A stretch of 27,943 nucleotides of DNA from CAZGAH01 sp964523295 (GCA_964523295.1 CAZGAH010000055.1:1-27943); one strand, 5' to 3'. Shown: positions 15,043-23,140, numbered from the stretch's first letter. Numbers and translations are program-made. The notes: a model not told the origin generated them from the sequence alone.

Positions 15043-15057
15043 CGTTCAGCAACCTGT

Positions 15058-15684
15058 TTATTTAGAATACAGCTCGACGATGAGTTGTTCGTTGATCGGG
15101 AACTGGATATCTTCACGCTGAGGCTTGGCCTTGATCGAGCCACGGAAAGCCGTGCTCTCGACCTCGAGCCAGCTGGGGCAGCCGCGACGGGCGATGGCGT
15201 CCTGGGCCTCCTGGATGACGGGGATTTTTCGGCTCCCCTCCCGGACCTCAACGACATCACCGACGCGCACCTGGATCGAGGGTATGCTCACGCGACGGCT
15301 GTTCAGGTTAAAGATGCCGTGCTTGACCAGCTGTCGCGCCTGTTCACGCGAGTTGGCGAAGCCCAGGCGATAGACGACATTGTCGAGCCGGCTTTCAAGC
15401 AGGGCCAGCAGATTGGCGCCCGTAACGCCTTTCATCATGTCGGCCTTCTTGAAGTACAGTCGGAACTGGTCCTCAAGAATGCCATACATGCGTCTGACTT
15501 TCTGTTTCTCGCGCAACTGGACAGCATAATCGCTCATCTTGCGACGCAGGCGACCGTGCTGACCTGGAGCATAAGGGCGCCGGTCATAGGCGCACTTGTC
15601 CGTAAAGCAACGATCCCCTTTCAGGAAAAGTTTGGTGCCTTCGCGCCGGCAGATCCGGCACTTGGCGTCATTGTACCGTGCCAA
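15058..15684 (-). CDS. rpsD: 30S ribosomal protein S4 (zinc-binding form)
   Basis: Primary 16S rRNA-binding protein that starts 30S assembly and, in many bacteria, represses its own operon. Length is 208 residues. The N-terminus keeps four cysteines (C9, C12, C26, C31) that form the zinc site of the C+ type. The S4 RNA-binding domain follows around residues 98-160 (ESRLDNVVYRLGFANSREQA at about 96-115). It lies between rpsK and rpoA. Confidence 0.97.
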   Translation of the reverse strand: MARYNDAKCRICRREGTKLFLKGDRCFTDKCAYDRRPYAPGQHGRLRRKMSDYAVQLREKQKVRRMYGILEDQFRLYFKKADMMKGVTGANLLALLESRLDNVVYRLGFANSREQARQLVKHGIFNLNSRRVSIPSIQVRVGDVVEVREGSRKIPVIQEAQDAIARRGCPSWLEVESTAFRGSIKAKPQREDIQFPINEQLIVELYSK

Positions 15685-15707
15685 GACGTATCCTCCTCTT
15701 GCAGACG

Positions 15708-16097
15708 TTAGACCCGGCGGCGCTTGGGTGGACGACAGCCATTGTGCGGGATGGGGGTCACATCGCGGATAAAGGTAATATTGAAGCCGACCTGATTGAT
15801 GGCACGCATGGCGGCTTCACGGCCGGAGCCTGGTCCCTTGACCAGAATACCGACTGTGCGCATCCCGTTATCATGGGCGCGGCGTGCAGCGCTCTCGGCA
15901 GCGACCTGGGCGGCAAAGGGAGTGCTCTTACGAGACCCCTTGAATCCGCTGGATCCGGAACTGGACCAGCTGATGACGTTGCCGCGCGTGTCGGTAAAGG
16001 TGATAATCGTGTTGTTGAACGTAGCCTGGATATGGGCAACCCCTACCGGGACGTTCTTCTTTTCTTTTTTCTTCGCCGTACGTTTTGGTCTGGCCAT
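15708..16097 (-). CDS. rpsK: 30S ribosomal protein S11
   Basis: Protein of the 30S platform that contacts 16S rRNA near the E site. Its 129 residues show GVAHIQATFNNTIITFTDTR, AAESAARRAHDNGMRTV and the C-terminal DVTPIPHNGCRPPKRRRV. The basic N-terminus carries a run of lysines (KRTAKKKEKKN). It is separated from rpsM by an unusually long 153-base spacer that contains inverted repeats. Confidence 0.97.
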   Translation of the reverse strand: MARPKRTAKKKEKKNVPVGVAHIQATFNNTIITFTDTRGNVISWSSSGSSGFKGSRKSTPFAAQVAAESAARRAHDNGMRTVGILVKGPGSGREAAMRAINQVGFNITFIRDVTPIPHNGCRPPKRRRV

Positions 16098-16149
16098 GTA
16101 CTTTTCTCACTGCAGCTTGGAGTTATTTCCCTGTTCTTCAACCCCGGGT

Positions 16150-16230
16150 CTGAGGCAGCCGCGACTCGGGCTCAAGACAACGCGCCCGGTCTCCTCAGCC
16201 AAAGGTATTCATCAGGCTCCCGGAGGAGAC
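16150..16230 (-). promoter_or_regulatory. Possible RNA switch in the rpsM-rpsK spacer (two mutually exclusive stems)
   Basis: Read on the minus strand, GTCTCCTC (16230-16223) can pair with GAGGAGAC (16196-16189), with an inner AGCC/GGCT stem. Alternatively CTGAGG (16198-16193), which shares bases with that second arm, can pair with CCTCAG (16155-16150), enclosing CGGGC/GCCCG. The two folds exclude each other because they share bases 16193-16196. The spacer at 16098-16250 is the longest in the whole ribosomal array. S4 or another product of this operon is a reasonable candidate ligand, but that is inference. Confidence 0.4.
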
Positions 16231-16250
16231 TGCTCGTACCCTGAATGCGT

Positions 16251-16622
16251 CTACTTCTTCTTCTTCCCGACAACAGCCCGACGCGGGCCTTTGCGGGTTC
16301 GCGAATTGGTATGGGTCCGCTGACCACGGCACGGCAATCCACGACGATGCCGCAGCCCCCGGTAGCAGCCGATATCCATCAGACGCTTGATGTTGGCTGT
16401 GACTTCTCGTCGCAGATCACCTTCCACCTTGTGATTCTGCTCGATCTCTTTACGAATGGTATTGACCTCGTCCGTTGACAGGTCATCGGTGGTCTTGGAC
16501 CAGTCCACACCGGTCGTATCGAGAATCTTCAAAGCAGTCGTTCTGCCAATGCCATAAATATAGCACAAGGCTATGTCCAGACGTTTAGCCTTGGGCAGCT
16601 CAATTCCAGCTATACGTGCCAC
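16251..16622 (-). CDS. rpsM: 30S ribosomal protein S13
   Basis: Protein of the 30S head that contacts tRNA and forms the bridge to 50S L5. Its 123 residues start MARIAGIELPKAKRLDIALC. The H2TH segment YIYGIGRTTALKILDTTGV and the C-terminal GLRHRRGLPCRGQRTHTNSR motif are intact, ending in four lysines. It lies 30 bases after rpmJ. Confidence 0.97.
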   Translation of the reverse strand: MARIAGIELPKAKRLDIALCYIYGIGRTTALKILDTTGVDWSKTTDDLSTDEVNTIRKEIEQNHKVEGDLRREVTANIKRLMDIGCYRGLRHRRGLPCRGQRTHTNSRTRKGPRRAVVGKKKK

Positions 16623-16652
16623 GCTTTTTCTCCTGTTCGTTGCTCTGGCATA

Positions 16653-16766
16653 CTAGCCCTGGCGCTGTTTGTGCTTGGGATTTTCGCAAATCACGCGCAA
16701 CACACCTTTGCGCCGCACGATTTTGCACTTTGGACAGATACGTTTGACAGAAGGACGCACTTTCAT
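16653..16766 (-). CDS. rpmJ: 50S ribosomal protein L36 (zinc-binding form)
   Basis: A 37-residue basic protein of the large subunit. It reads MKVRPSVKRICPKCKIVRRK followed by GVLRVICENPKHKQRQG, with the zinc ligands C11, C14, C27 and H32 of the C+ form all present. The ATG at 16766 has GGAG about 6 bases upstream. The position between map and rpsM is the standard one. Confidence 0.96.
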   Translation of the reverse strand: MKVRPSVKRICPKCKIVRRKGVLRVICENPKHKQRQG

Positions 16767-16794
16767 CTTTGACTCCGTCGCTACGCTTTTACAC

Positions 16795-16810
16795 CGTTTC
16801 TCTCGAAACG
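16795..16810 (-). repeat. Short GNRA-loop hairpin in the map-rpmJ spacer
   Basis: On the minus strand CGTTTC pairs with GAAACG around a GAGA tetraloop, a stable GNRA-type hairpin. It lies about 30 bases before the rpmJ start in the 85-base spacer after map. It may be a processing site or part of a leader for the rpmJ-rplQ segment. Confidence 0.4.
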
Positions 16811-16851
16811 CCAGTTGTTATGTATGCAGGTCGTAATGGATGCCGATGCTT

Positions 16852-17616
16852 TCAAACAACGCTTAAAATATACGGGCCATCCGTCGTTATGGCTACACTA
16901 TGCTCGAAATGCGCGGAAAGACTGTGATCCCGAGTAATTGCAGTCCATTTATCCGACAAGATGAGCACCTCTGCGGAACCAACGGTGATCATCGGTTCAA
17001 TCGCCAGCACCATGCCCGCTTTCAGGGTCAACCCTGTACTCCCTACAGGAACAAAATTGGGAACTTCGGGTTTTTCATGCAACTTGCGACCGATTCCATG
17101 TCCCACAAAACGACGAACAACTCCAAAACCCGCCTCTTCAGCACAATACTGTATCGCCGCTGAAACATCGTACAGATTATTGCCCGGGCGAGCCTTCTCG
17201 ATACCCGACATCAACGCTTCCTGCGTAACATCCAACAGACGATGCGTTGTTCCGTCGACCTTCCCGACCGGAAAGGTACGCGCTGCATCGCCGTAAAACC
17301 CTTCAAATATCACACCCATGTCCAGGCTGACAATGTCTCCCTCCACCAGTTTTCGATCGGAGGGGAAACCGTGGACAATCTCTTCGTTCACCGAGCAGCA
17401 CAAGGCAAAGGGAAATCCGTTGTATCCTTTGAAGGCCGGTTGTACGCCAAGCTCCCGGCACATGGATACGGCCTTGTCCTCGAATTCCATCGTTTTGACG
17501 CCTGGTCGGACCATCTGTCCCAGCGCGTCGAGTATCAGGGCAACGATCCGGTTGGCCTTGCGCAGCTGCTCAATTTCCGAATCGTTTTTCAAAAAGACAC
17601 CTCGGTGCTTTTTCAA
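16852..17616 (-). CDS. map: Methionine aminopeptidase, type I
   Basis: Removes the initiator methionine from nascent proteins. Its 254 residues keep all five metal ligands (D99, D110, H173, E207, E238) and the catalytic His82 (VHGFP). The motifs SLDMGV, YGDAARTF, GHGIGRKLHEKPEVPN and EPMIT are present. The start is a TTG at 17616, just past the secY stop. A second TTG eight codons in (17592) has a better Shine-Dalgarno (AGGTG, 5 bases away), so the true start is uncertain. Homologues I recall begin with the longer MKK...FLKN form. An adk gene, found between secY and map in many bacteria, is absent here. Confidence 0.95.
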   Translation of the reverse strand: MKKHRGVFLKNDSEIEQLRKANRIVALILDALGQMVRPGVKTMEFEDKAVSMCRELGVQPAFKGYNGFPFALCCSVNEEIVHGFPSDRKLVEGDIVSLDMGVIFEGFYGDAARTFPVGKVDGTTHRLLDVTQEALMSGIEKARPGNNLYDVSAAIQYCAEEAGFGVVRRFVGHGIGRKLHEKPEVPNFVPVGSTGLTLKAGMVLAIEPMITVGSAEVLILSDKWTAITRDHSLSAHFEHSVAITTDGPYILSVV

Positions 17617-17617
17617 A

Positions 17618-18931
17618 TCAGCGCCTGCCCTTGATCTGGCCCTTCTGCATCAATCCTTCGTATTGGCGGGAAATGAGGTGCGATTCTATTTGCGACATGA
17701 AATCCATGCCCACGCCGACAAGAATCAGCAGACTCGTGCCACCGAAATAAAAAGGAACATTGAAGTATTTAATCATCAACATCGGGAGGACGCAGACTCC
17801 GGAGATGTACAGGGCGCCCCAGAGGGTGATCCTGGTCAACACCTGGTCCAGGTACTCTTTGGTCTTGAAGCCCGGGCGTATGCCTGGAATAAAACCACCC
17901 TGCTTTTTCAGATTCTCGGCAATATCCTTAGGGTCGAATATGATGGCGGTATAGAAGTAGCAGAAGAATACAACCATCGCGATGAACAGGATATTGTAAA
18001 GCAACGAATCCGGTGAAAAATACCCCGACACCGTATGCAACCATTCGACCTGAGAAAACTGGGCAATGGTTGCCGGAAACATCAGGATGCTTGAGGCGAA
18101 AATTGGCGGTATGACACCGGCGGTATTGACCCGTAAGGGCAGATGCATGGTCTGGCCGCCCATCATCCGACGGCCTATCAGTCGTTTTGCATATTGGATG
18201 GGGACACGTCGCTGGCCTCGCTCCATGAATACGATCGCAGCCAGAACTCCGGCCATGATAATGAGGAGCAGCAGGGCAACGAAGATGGTCATTTCACCGG
18301 AACTCAGCAACTGAAAGGAGTTGATGATGCTCCGGGGCATACCGGCGACGATACCTGCGTAGATGATCAGCGAGATGCCGTTGCCGATCCCACGTTCTGT
18401 AATCTGTTCACCTATCCACATAATCAGGATGGTGCCGGCCGTGAGCGTTACAACCGTGACCAGGCGGAAACCCCAGCCCGGATCGATAACCACCGGCATC
18501 CCGGCGGGACTTGACATGCCCTCGACGCCGATGGCCAGACCGAGCCCCTGCACGATGGTGATGAGCACGGTACCATAGCGTGTGTACTGGGTAATCTTCT
18601 TGCGACCGGCCGCACCCTCTTCTTTGGAAAGGCGTTTGAGTTCGGGGCTGGCGACGGTAAGCAACTGAATGATGATCGAGGCCGAGATGTAGGGCATGAT
18701 GCCCAGGGCGAAAATGGACAGATTGCTCAGACCGCCGCCCGAAAACATATCGAACAGGCCGAACAGCGTGTTCTGCGCCTGCGCGAAAAACGCTGCCAGT
18801 GCGGTACCGTCTACGCCGGGGACCGGCACGTGAATGCCGACCCGGAAGGCTGCCAACAGGGCAAAAGACCACAACAGCTTGCGCTTCAGCTCCGGCAACC
18901 GGGCCAGGTTTTCTACACCGGTGAGTGCCAC
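17618..18931 (-). CDS. secY: Preprotein translocase subunit SecY
   Basis: The channel-forming inner-membrane subunit of the SecYEG translocon. Its 437 residues fit ten transmembrane helices. The signatures FRVGIHVPVPGVD (residues 29-41), the cytoplasmic loop LKRLSKEEGAAGRKKITQYT (98-117), GIGNGISLII and FMERGQRRVPIQYAKR are clear. The start is GTG at 18931, two bases after the rplO stop. The secreted protein, chemoreceptor and STT3-type products of this window would all depend on this channel. Confidence 0.97.
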   Translation of the reverse strand: MALTGVENLARLPELKRKLLWSFALLAAFRVGIHVPVPGVDGTALAAFFAQAQNTLFGLFDMFSGGGLSNLSIFALGIMPYISASIIIQLLTVASPELKRLSKEEGAAGRKKITQYTRYGTVLITIVQGLGLAIGVEGMSSPAGMPVVIDPGWGFRLVTVVTLTAGTILIMWIGEQITERGIGNGISLIIYAGIVAGMPRSIINSFQLLSSGEMTIFVALLLLIIMAGVLAAIVFMERGQRRVPIQYAKRLIGRRMMGGQTMHLPLRVNTAGVIPPIFASSILMFPATIAQFSQVEWLHTVSGYFSPDSLLYNILFIAMVVFFCYFYTAIIFDPKDIAENLKKQGGFIPGIRPGFKTKEYLDQVLTRITLWGALYISGVCVLPMLMIKYFNVPFYFGGTSLLILVGVGMDFMSQIESHLISRQYEGLMQKGQIKGRR

Positions 18932-18933
18932 GG

Positions 18934-19380
18934 CTAGTTTTCCAACGCCTTGGGCGTACCGCCGGCAGCAGTGATTTTCTCAGCCGCGGCAGCGCTGAAG
19001 CGATGCGCTTCGACGGTGATCGCCACGGAAAGATCGCCGCGGGCGAGAATTTTGACCGGAGCGCCGGGTTTGCACAGGCCGCGCCCGTAGATATCCATGA
19101 TGGAAATCTCTTTTTGCTCCGGGAAGGCCTCGATCAACCTGTCAAGGTTGACCGGCGTATAGGCGATCTTGAACAGATTGGTAAACCCACGCTTGGGCAG
19201 GCGCCGCTGCAAGGGCATCTGACCGCCTTCGAATCCGGGCCTCACACCGCCGCTCTTGCGGGAGTTCTGGCCCTTGTTGCCTTTTCCGGAGGTGCATCCC
19301 GTACCGGAGCCGGAACCGCGACCCAGGCGCTTGCGCGCCTTTTGGTCCTGCGGAAAGGGATAGAGTTCGTGCAGTCTCAT
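18934..19380 (-). CDS. rplO: 50S ribosomal protein L15
   Basis: A late-assembly 50S protein near the peptidyl transferase region. Its 148 residues open with MRLHELYPFPQDQKARKRLG and the Gly-rich GRGSGSGTGCTSGKGNKGQN loop, followed by the FEGGQMPLQRRLPKRGF motif. Its ATG overlaps the rpmD stop by four bases (ATGA). Confidence 0.96.
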   Translation of the reverse strand: MRLHELYPFPQDQKARKRLGRGSGSGTGCTSGKGNKGQNSRKSGGVRPGFEGGQMPLQRRLPKRGFTNLFKIAYTPVNLDRLIEAFPEQKEISIMDIYGRGLCKPGAPVKILARGDLSVAITVEAHRFSAAAAEKITAAGGTPKALEN

Positions 19381-19550
19381 GATGTCGTCACCTCGACCAG
19401 ATGTCGTACCGTATCAATCATACCCTGAATGGATTTAGAGTCTTCGAAGGTCTTCTCATGACGGATCTTCTTCAACCCCAGGGCTTCCAAAGTCTTGCGT
19501 TGTTTGGGCGTGCAGCCGATCCGGCTGCGCAGCAGACGTACCGTGAGCAT
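19377..19550 (-). CDS. rpmD: 50S ribosomal protein L30
   Basis: A 57-residue 50S protein that reads MLTVRLLRSRIGCTPKQRKT and GLKKIRHEKTFEDSKSIQGM, the standard L30 fold. I chose the ATG at 19550 because AGGTGG lies 5 bases upstream and overlaps the rpsE stop. A GTG at 19559 would add three residues but lacks a good ribosome-binding site. Confidence 0.93.
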   Translation of the reverse strand: MLTVRLLRSRIGCTPKQRKTLEALGLKKIRHEKTFEDSKSIQGMIDTVRHLVEVTTS

Positions 19551-19559
19551 GAACGCCAC

Positions 19560-20051
19560 CTACTTTCTCGGAGTTTCGAGTTGTTTTCCCCGCAACTGTC
19601 CGACAGCCTCGGCGCTGCGCAGATCAGCCAGGCCGGCTATGGTGGCCTTGAGCACGTTGTGAGGATTATTGGTGCCAATCGCCTTGGTCAGGATGTCGGA
19701 AACACCGACAGCCTCCATGACCGCACGAACCGGGCCACCGGCGATAATACCGGTGCCTTTGGACGCGGGCTTGAGCAAAACACGCCCTGCGCCGTAAATG
19801 CCAAGGGTCTCGTACGGAAGCGTTCCTTCGAGAAGGGGTACCTTGATCATGGTCTTGCGGGCGCGTTCGTTGGCCTTGCGGATGGCCTCGGGAACTTCCT
19901 GGGCCTTGCCGAGCCCGAAGCCGACCGAGCCCTTGCCATCGCCGACGACAACCAGCGCGCTGAAGCTGAACCGCCGGCCGCCTTTGACGACTTTGGCCAC
20001 GCGGTTGAGGTACACGATCTTCTCAATCAGTCCAAATTCATTCTGTTCCAT
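19560..20051 (-). CDS. rpsE: 30S ribosomal protein S5
   Basis: A 30S protein at the mRNA entry side that is important for decoding accuracy. Its 163 residues contain the S5 double-stranded RNA-binding segment (LIEKIVYLNRVAKVVKGGRR, about 8-27), FSALVVVGDGKGSVGFGLGK and the C-terminal AIGTNNPHNVLKATIAGL. It lies 30 bases after rplR. Confidence 0.97.
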   Translation of the reverse strand: MEQNEFGLIEKIVYLNRVAKVVKGGRRFSFSALVVVGDGKGSVGFGLGKAQEVPEAIRKANERARKTMIKVPLLEGTLPYETLGIYGAGRVLLKPASKGTGIIAGGPVRAVMEAVGVSDILTKAIGTNNPHNVLKATIAGLADLRSAEAVGQLRGKQLETPRK

Positions 20052-20081
20052 GCTGCATCCCTGTCGGTCGCTTGAATCGTA

Positions 20082-20444
20082 TTAGAACTGTAGCCCTTCT
20101 TCGCGGGCTCCGTCGGCAAAGGCCTTGATACGGCCGTGGTAGATATACCCGTTACGATCGAAGACCACCTTGTCGATGCTCTTCTCTTTGGCCAGGCGAG
20201 CGATTTCACGACCAACCTGCGTTGCGGTTTCCTTGTTCAGCTTCAGCACTGCACCAGAACGTTTGCCCATGGCCAGCGACGAGGCCGAAGCCAGGGTCAA
20301 CCCGCTCACATCGTCGATGATCTGTCCGTATATGGATGTATTGGACCGATACACGACAAGTCGGGGACGCTCGGGCGAACCTTTGATTTTTTTGCTGATG
20401 CGCAGCTTGCGACGTTTGCGCGCTTCATCTTTGGTCATCTTCAT
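20082..20444 (-). CDS. rplR: 50S ribosomal protein L18
   Basis: A 5S rRNA-binding protein of the central protuberance. Its 120 residues have the basic N-terminus KDEARKRRKLRISKKIKGSP, RPRLVVYRSNTSIYGQIIDD and the C-terminal FDRNGYIYHGRIKAFADGAR. It lies nine bases after rplF. Confidence 0.97.
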   Translation of the reverse strand: MKMTKDEARKRRKLRISKKIKGSPERPRLVVYRSNTSIYGQIIDDVSGLTLASASSLAMGKRSGAVLKLNKETATQVGREIARLAKEKSIDKVVFDRNGYIYHGRIKAFADGAREEGLQF

Positions 20445-20453
20445 AACGAGCCC

Positions 20454-20993
20454 CTACTTCTTGGAACCGGATTTACCGGCCTTGCGGCGAATGGTTTCGG
20501 TCGAGTACTTGATACCCTTGCCCTTGTAGGGTTCGGGCGGCCGGATCCGACGGATGACCGCTGCGAACTCTCCAAGCTGCTGTTTATCGACCCCGCCAAG
20601 CGTGAGCTTGTTGCCCTCCGCCTTGGCCTCTATGCCGCTCGGCAGAGTGAGCTTTACCGGGTGGGAAAACCCCAGGCTCATTTCAATGGTGGAACCGACC
20701 ACAGCGACCTTGTAACCGACGCCGATGATTTCCAGGATTTTCTGAAAGCCCTTGGACACACCTTCGACTGCGTTGGCCAAGAGCGTGCGCCGTAAACCAT
20801 GCTGCTCGCGGGCTGCACGGCTTTCGTCGGCGCGCGTGATGACCACGGCGTTGTCCTTCAGCTCGTAAACGACCTTGGGATGTACAGGCGTGCTGCAGGT
20901 CCCTTTGGGTCCTTTGACTTCAATGCACTCGCTCCCGATGTCCAGTTGAACATCCTTGGGGATCGGGATCGGGAGTTTACCTATTCTGGACAT
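20454..20993 (-). CDS. rplF: 50S ribosomal protein L6
   Basis: Binds 23S rRNA near the sarcin-ricin loop and the factor-binding site. Its 179 residues start MSRIGKLPIPIPKDVQLDIG and carry GVSKGFQKILEIIGVGYKV, with the C-terminal RRIRPPEPYKGKGIKYSTE motif. Length and both L6 repeats are normal. Confidence 0.97.
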   Translation of the reverse strand: MSRIGKLPIPIPKDVQLDIGSECIEVKGPKGTCSTPVHPKVVYELKDNAVVITRADESRAAREQHGLRRTLLANAVEGVSKGFQKILEIIGVGYKVAVVGSTIEMSLGFSHPVKLTLPSGIEAKAEGNKLTLGGVDKQQLGEFAAVIRRIRPPEPYKGKGIKYSTETIRRKAGKSGSKK

Positions 20994-21005
20994 GATAGAG
21001 CCCCA

Positions 21006-21389
21006 TTACCAGATTTGACAGAGCAGTTCGCCGCCAATATTCCTGCTGGCAGCCGTATTTCCATCCATGACGCCATGCGACGTAGAAAGGATGCAGATAC
21101 CCAGGCCATTCTGCACGCGGGGAATTTCATCTGCCCCGACGTAGACCCGACGACCGGGCTTGCTGATACGCTGCAAACCCGCGATGATCGGTTTGCCCGC
21201 GGCGTACTTCAACGTGATGGACAAGTCCCGCTCCGATTCGTTGAAGTCGGCAATATAGCCTTCTTCTTTCAAAATGCGCGCAATCTCGACCTTCATCTTC
21301 GATTTCGGCGCCGAAATATCGCCATGCAAGGCATGATGCCCGTTGCGTATACGGGTCAACAGATCGGCTATGGGATCGGTGACGGCCAT
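21006..21389 (-). CDS. rpsH: 30S ribosomal protein S8
   Basis: Primary 16S rRNA-binding protein, and in E. coli the translational repressor of the spc operon. Its 127 residues start MAVTDPIADLLTRIRNGHHA and end with GLGICILSTSHGVMDGNTAA and GGELLCQIW, the RNA-binding signature. It lies ten bases after rpsN. Confidence 0.97.
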   Translation of the reverse strand: MAVTDPIADLLTRIRNGHHALHGDISAPKSKMKVEIARILKEEGYIADFNESERDLSITLKYAAGKPIIAGLQRISKPGRRVYVGADEIPRVQNGLGICILSTSHGVMDGNTAASRNIGGELLCQIW

Positions 21390-21399
21390 GGTTCACTCC

Positions 21400-21585
21400 T
21401 TACCAACTCGATTTGCGAACCCCGGGCAGCTCACCGGCCAGGGCCATATTGCGAAAACAGATACGACAGATTCCGAACTTGCGAAGATATGCCCGCGGTC
21501 TTCCGCAAATGGGGCAGCGATTGTACCCGCGGGAAGAGAACTTGGGCTTCCGCCGCGCTTTGACTTCCAATGATGTGCGAGACAA
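21400..21585 (-). CDS. rpsN: 30S ribosomal protein S14, zinc-binding short type
   Basis: A 61-residue S14 of the short zinc-ribbon class (type Z). The four cysteines are C24, C27, C40 and C43 (NRCPICGRPRAYLRKFGICR around 22-41). The C-terminal GELPGVRKSSW is the usual ending. It sits between rplE and rpsH as in most bacteria. Confidence 0.96.
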   Translation of the reverse strand: MSRTSLEVKARRKPKFSSRGYNRCPICGRPRAYLRKFGICRICFRNMALAGELPGVRKSSW

Positions 21586-21597
21586 TTGCGCTCCTCC

Positions 21598-22149
21598 TTA
21601 TTTCCTGAAGGGCATGCCGAGCTGGTCCAGCAGCATCTTGCCTTCCTTGTCCGTCCGGGCCGTCGTCACGATGGTGATGTTCATGCCCTTGACCCGATCA
21701 ACACGGTCGACGTCGATTTCAGGAAAGATGGTGTGTTCCTTGATGCCCATGGTAAAATTGCCGCGGCCGTCGAACCCTCTGTCCGGTACGCCGCGAAAAT
21801 CGCGTACGCGCGGCAGGGCAAAGTTGACGAGTTTATCGTAAAAATCCCACATGCGGTCATGACGCAAGGTAATGCTGCAGCCAATCGCCATGCCTTCACG
21901 CAACTTGAACGCCGCAATGGACTTCCTGGCCCGCCGGATCACTGTACGTTGAGCGGCAATGCGACTCAGTTCCTCGGCGGCGTCTTCAATCAATTTGTGA
22001 TTCTGGCTGGCTTCGCCCAGACCGATATTCAAGGAAACCTTGACCAGTCTGGGTACCTGCATGGAAGAAGAATAGCCGAACTCTTTCTGCAGTGCCGGCA
22101 CGACCTTCTCGTGATAAACCATTTCCAGATGCGTCTTCGACCTGCTCAT
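21598..22149 (-). CDS. rplE: 50S ribosomal protein L5
   Basis: A 5S rRNA-binding protein that also touches P-site tRNA and S13. Its 183 residues start MSRSKTHLEMVYHEKVVPAL. VSLNIGLGEASQNHKLIEDA, KLREGMAIGCSITLR, RDFRGV and the C-terminal GMNITIVTTARTDKEGKMLL are typical. The open frame continues upstream to 22338 through rplX, but that part resembles nothing, so the ATG at 22149 is the true start. Confidence 0.96.
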   Translation of the reverse strand: MSRSKTHLEMVYHEKVVPALQKEFGYSSSMQVPRLVKVSLNIGLGEASQNHKLIEDAAEELSRIAAQRTVIRRARKSIAAFKLREGMAIGCSITLRHDRMWDFYDKLVNFALPRVRDFRGVPDRGFDGRGNFTMGIKEHTIFPEIDVDRVDRVKGMNITIVTTARTDKEGKMLLDQLGMPFRK

Positions 22150-22159
22150 TGGCTCTGCC

Positions 22160-22483
22160 CTACTCGATAATTTCGTTGCATTTCTTGCAGAAGCGTATCT
22201 TTTTATGCTCTTCAGTGTAGCGATAACCGATGCGCGTAGGCTTGGTACAGGCGTCGCACATGAGCTGCACATTGGAGATGTCGATGGGCGCTTCCTTTTC
22301 CACAATGCCGGCAGCCTGCTGCTTGTAAGGATTTCCACGGGTATGGCGCTTGATTATATTCACTTTTTCAATCAGCACCCGACCGGTTTTGGTGTAGATG
22401 CGCAGCACCTTACCGATCTTGCCCTTATCCTTGCCGGCAATGACCATTACTTTGTCGTCTTTGCGGATCCTGTTCTTATACAT
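22160..22483 (-). CDS. rplX: 50S ribosomal protein L24 with zinc ribbon
   Basis: An assembly-initiator protein of the 50S subunit. The KOW motif is at residues 9-30 (DDKVMVIAGKDKGKIGKVL). The C-terminal half carries CxxC pairs at C76/C79 and C99/C102, a zinc-ribbon form present in part of the bacterial L24 family. Length is 107 residues, with rplN upstream and rplE downstream. Confidence 0.96.
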   Translation of the reverse strand: MYKNRIRKDDKVMVIAGKDKGKIGKVLRIYTKTGRVLIEKVNIIKRHTRGNPYKQQAAGIVEKEAPIDISNVQLMCDACTKPTRIGYRYTEEHKKIRFCKKCNEIIE

Positions 22484-22492
22484 GGCGGTCTC

Positions 22493-22861
22493 CTACAGGA
22501 CCTCGGGCGCGAGCGATACGATTTTCATGAAGTTCTTCTGCCGCAATTCACGAGCAACAGGTCCAAAAATACGCGTTCCTACCGGTTCCAGCTGGTTATT
22601 CAACAACACCGCGGAATTGGTATCGAAGCGTATATAGGAGCCGTCCCCGCGCCGTACTTCCTTTTTAGTCCGTACGACCACTGCTTTCATGACGTCGCCC
22701 TTCTTGACTTTCGCGTGGGGCATGGCTTCCTTGACAGAGACGACGATGATGTCGCCAACCGTCGCGTACCGGCGCCGCGAACCACCGAGGACCTTGATAC
22801 AGGCCAAACGTTTGGCTCCCGAGTTGTCTGCGACGTCCAAGTTGCTTTCGATCTGGATCAT
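22493..22861 (-). CDS. rplN: 50S ribosomal protein L14
   Basis: A 50S protein at the intersubunit bridge and the binding site of the silencing factor RsfS. It is highly conserved: MIQIESNLDVADNSGAKRLA, VLGGSRRRYATVGDIIVVSV and the C-terminal VREL/NFMKIVSLAPEVL region. I chose the ATG at 22861, which gives the standard 122 residues with AGGGG 9 bases upstream. An ATG two codons earlier (22867) is also possible. Confidence 0.95.
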   Translation of the reverse strand: MIQIESNLDVADNSGAKRLACIKVLGGSRRRYATVGDIIVVSVKEAMPHAKVKKGDVMKAVVVRTKKEVRRGDGSYIRFDTNSAVLLNNQLEPVGTRIFGPVARELRQKNFMKIVSLAPEVL

Positions 22862-22873
22862 TGTCATTCACCC

Positions 22874-23137
22874 CTAGACGGCTTTTTCCAGAACCTTGTC
22901 CAAGTGCCAGCGTTTCCGACGGCTCAATGGACGATGTTCTATGATCTGGACTTTGTCGCCAATCTTGCACTCGTTGTTCGGATCATGAGCCATGAACTTC
23001 TTGCGCCGATTGATGTATTTCTCATAGAGCGGGTGCTTGATCAAGGTCTCGACCGTGACCACGATGGTCTTGTCGCTCTTGTCGCTGACCACCACGCCGA
23101 CGAGTGTCCGCTTGTTGGATTTCTTCTCGGAGGACAT
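22874..23137 (-). CDS. rpsQ: 30S ribosomal protein S17
   Basis: A primary 16S rRNA-binding protein with an OB fold. Its 87 residues contain RTLVGVVVSDKSDKTIVVTV, HPLYEKYINRRKKFMAHD and GDKVQIIEHRPLSRRKRWHL, the S17 signature. It lies three bases after rpmC. Confidence 0.97.
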   Translation of the reverse strand: MSSEKKSNKRTLVGVVVSDKSDKTIVVTVETLIKHPLYEKYINRRKKFMAHDPNNECKIGDKVQIIEHRPLSRRKRWHLDKVLEKAV

Positions 23138-23140
23138 AAT

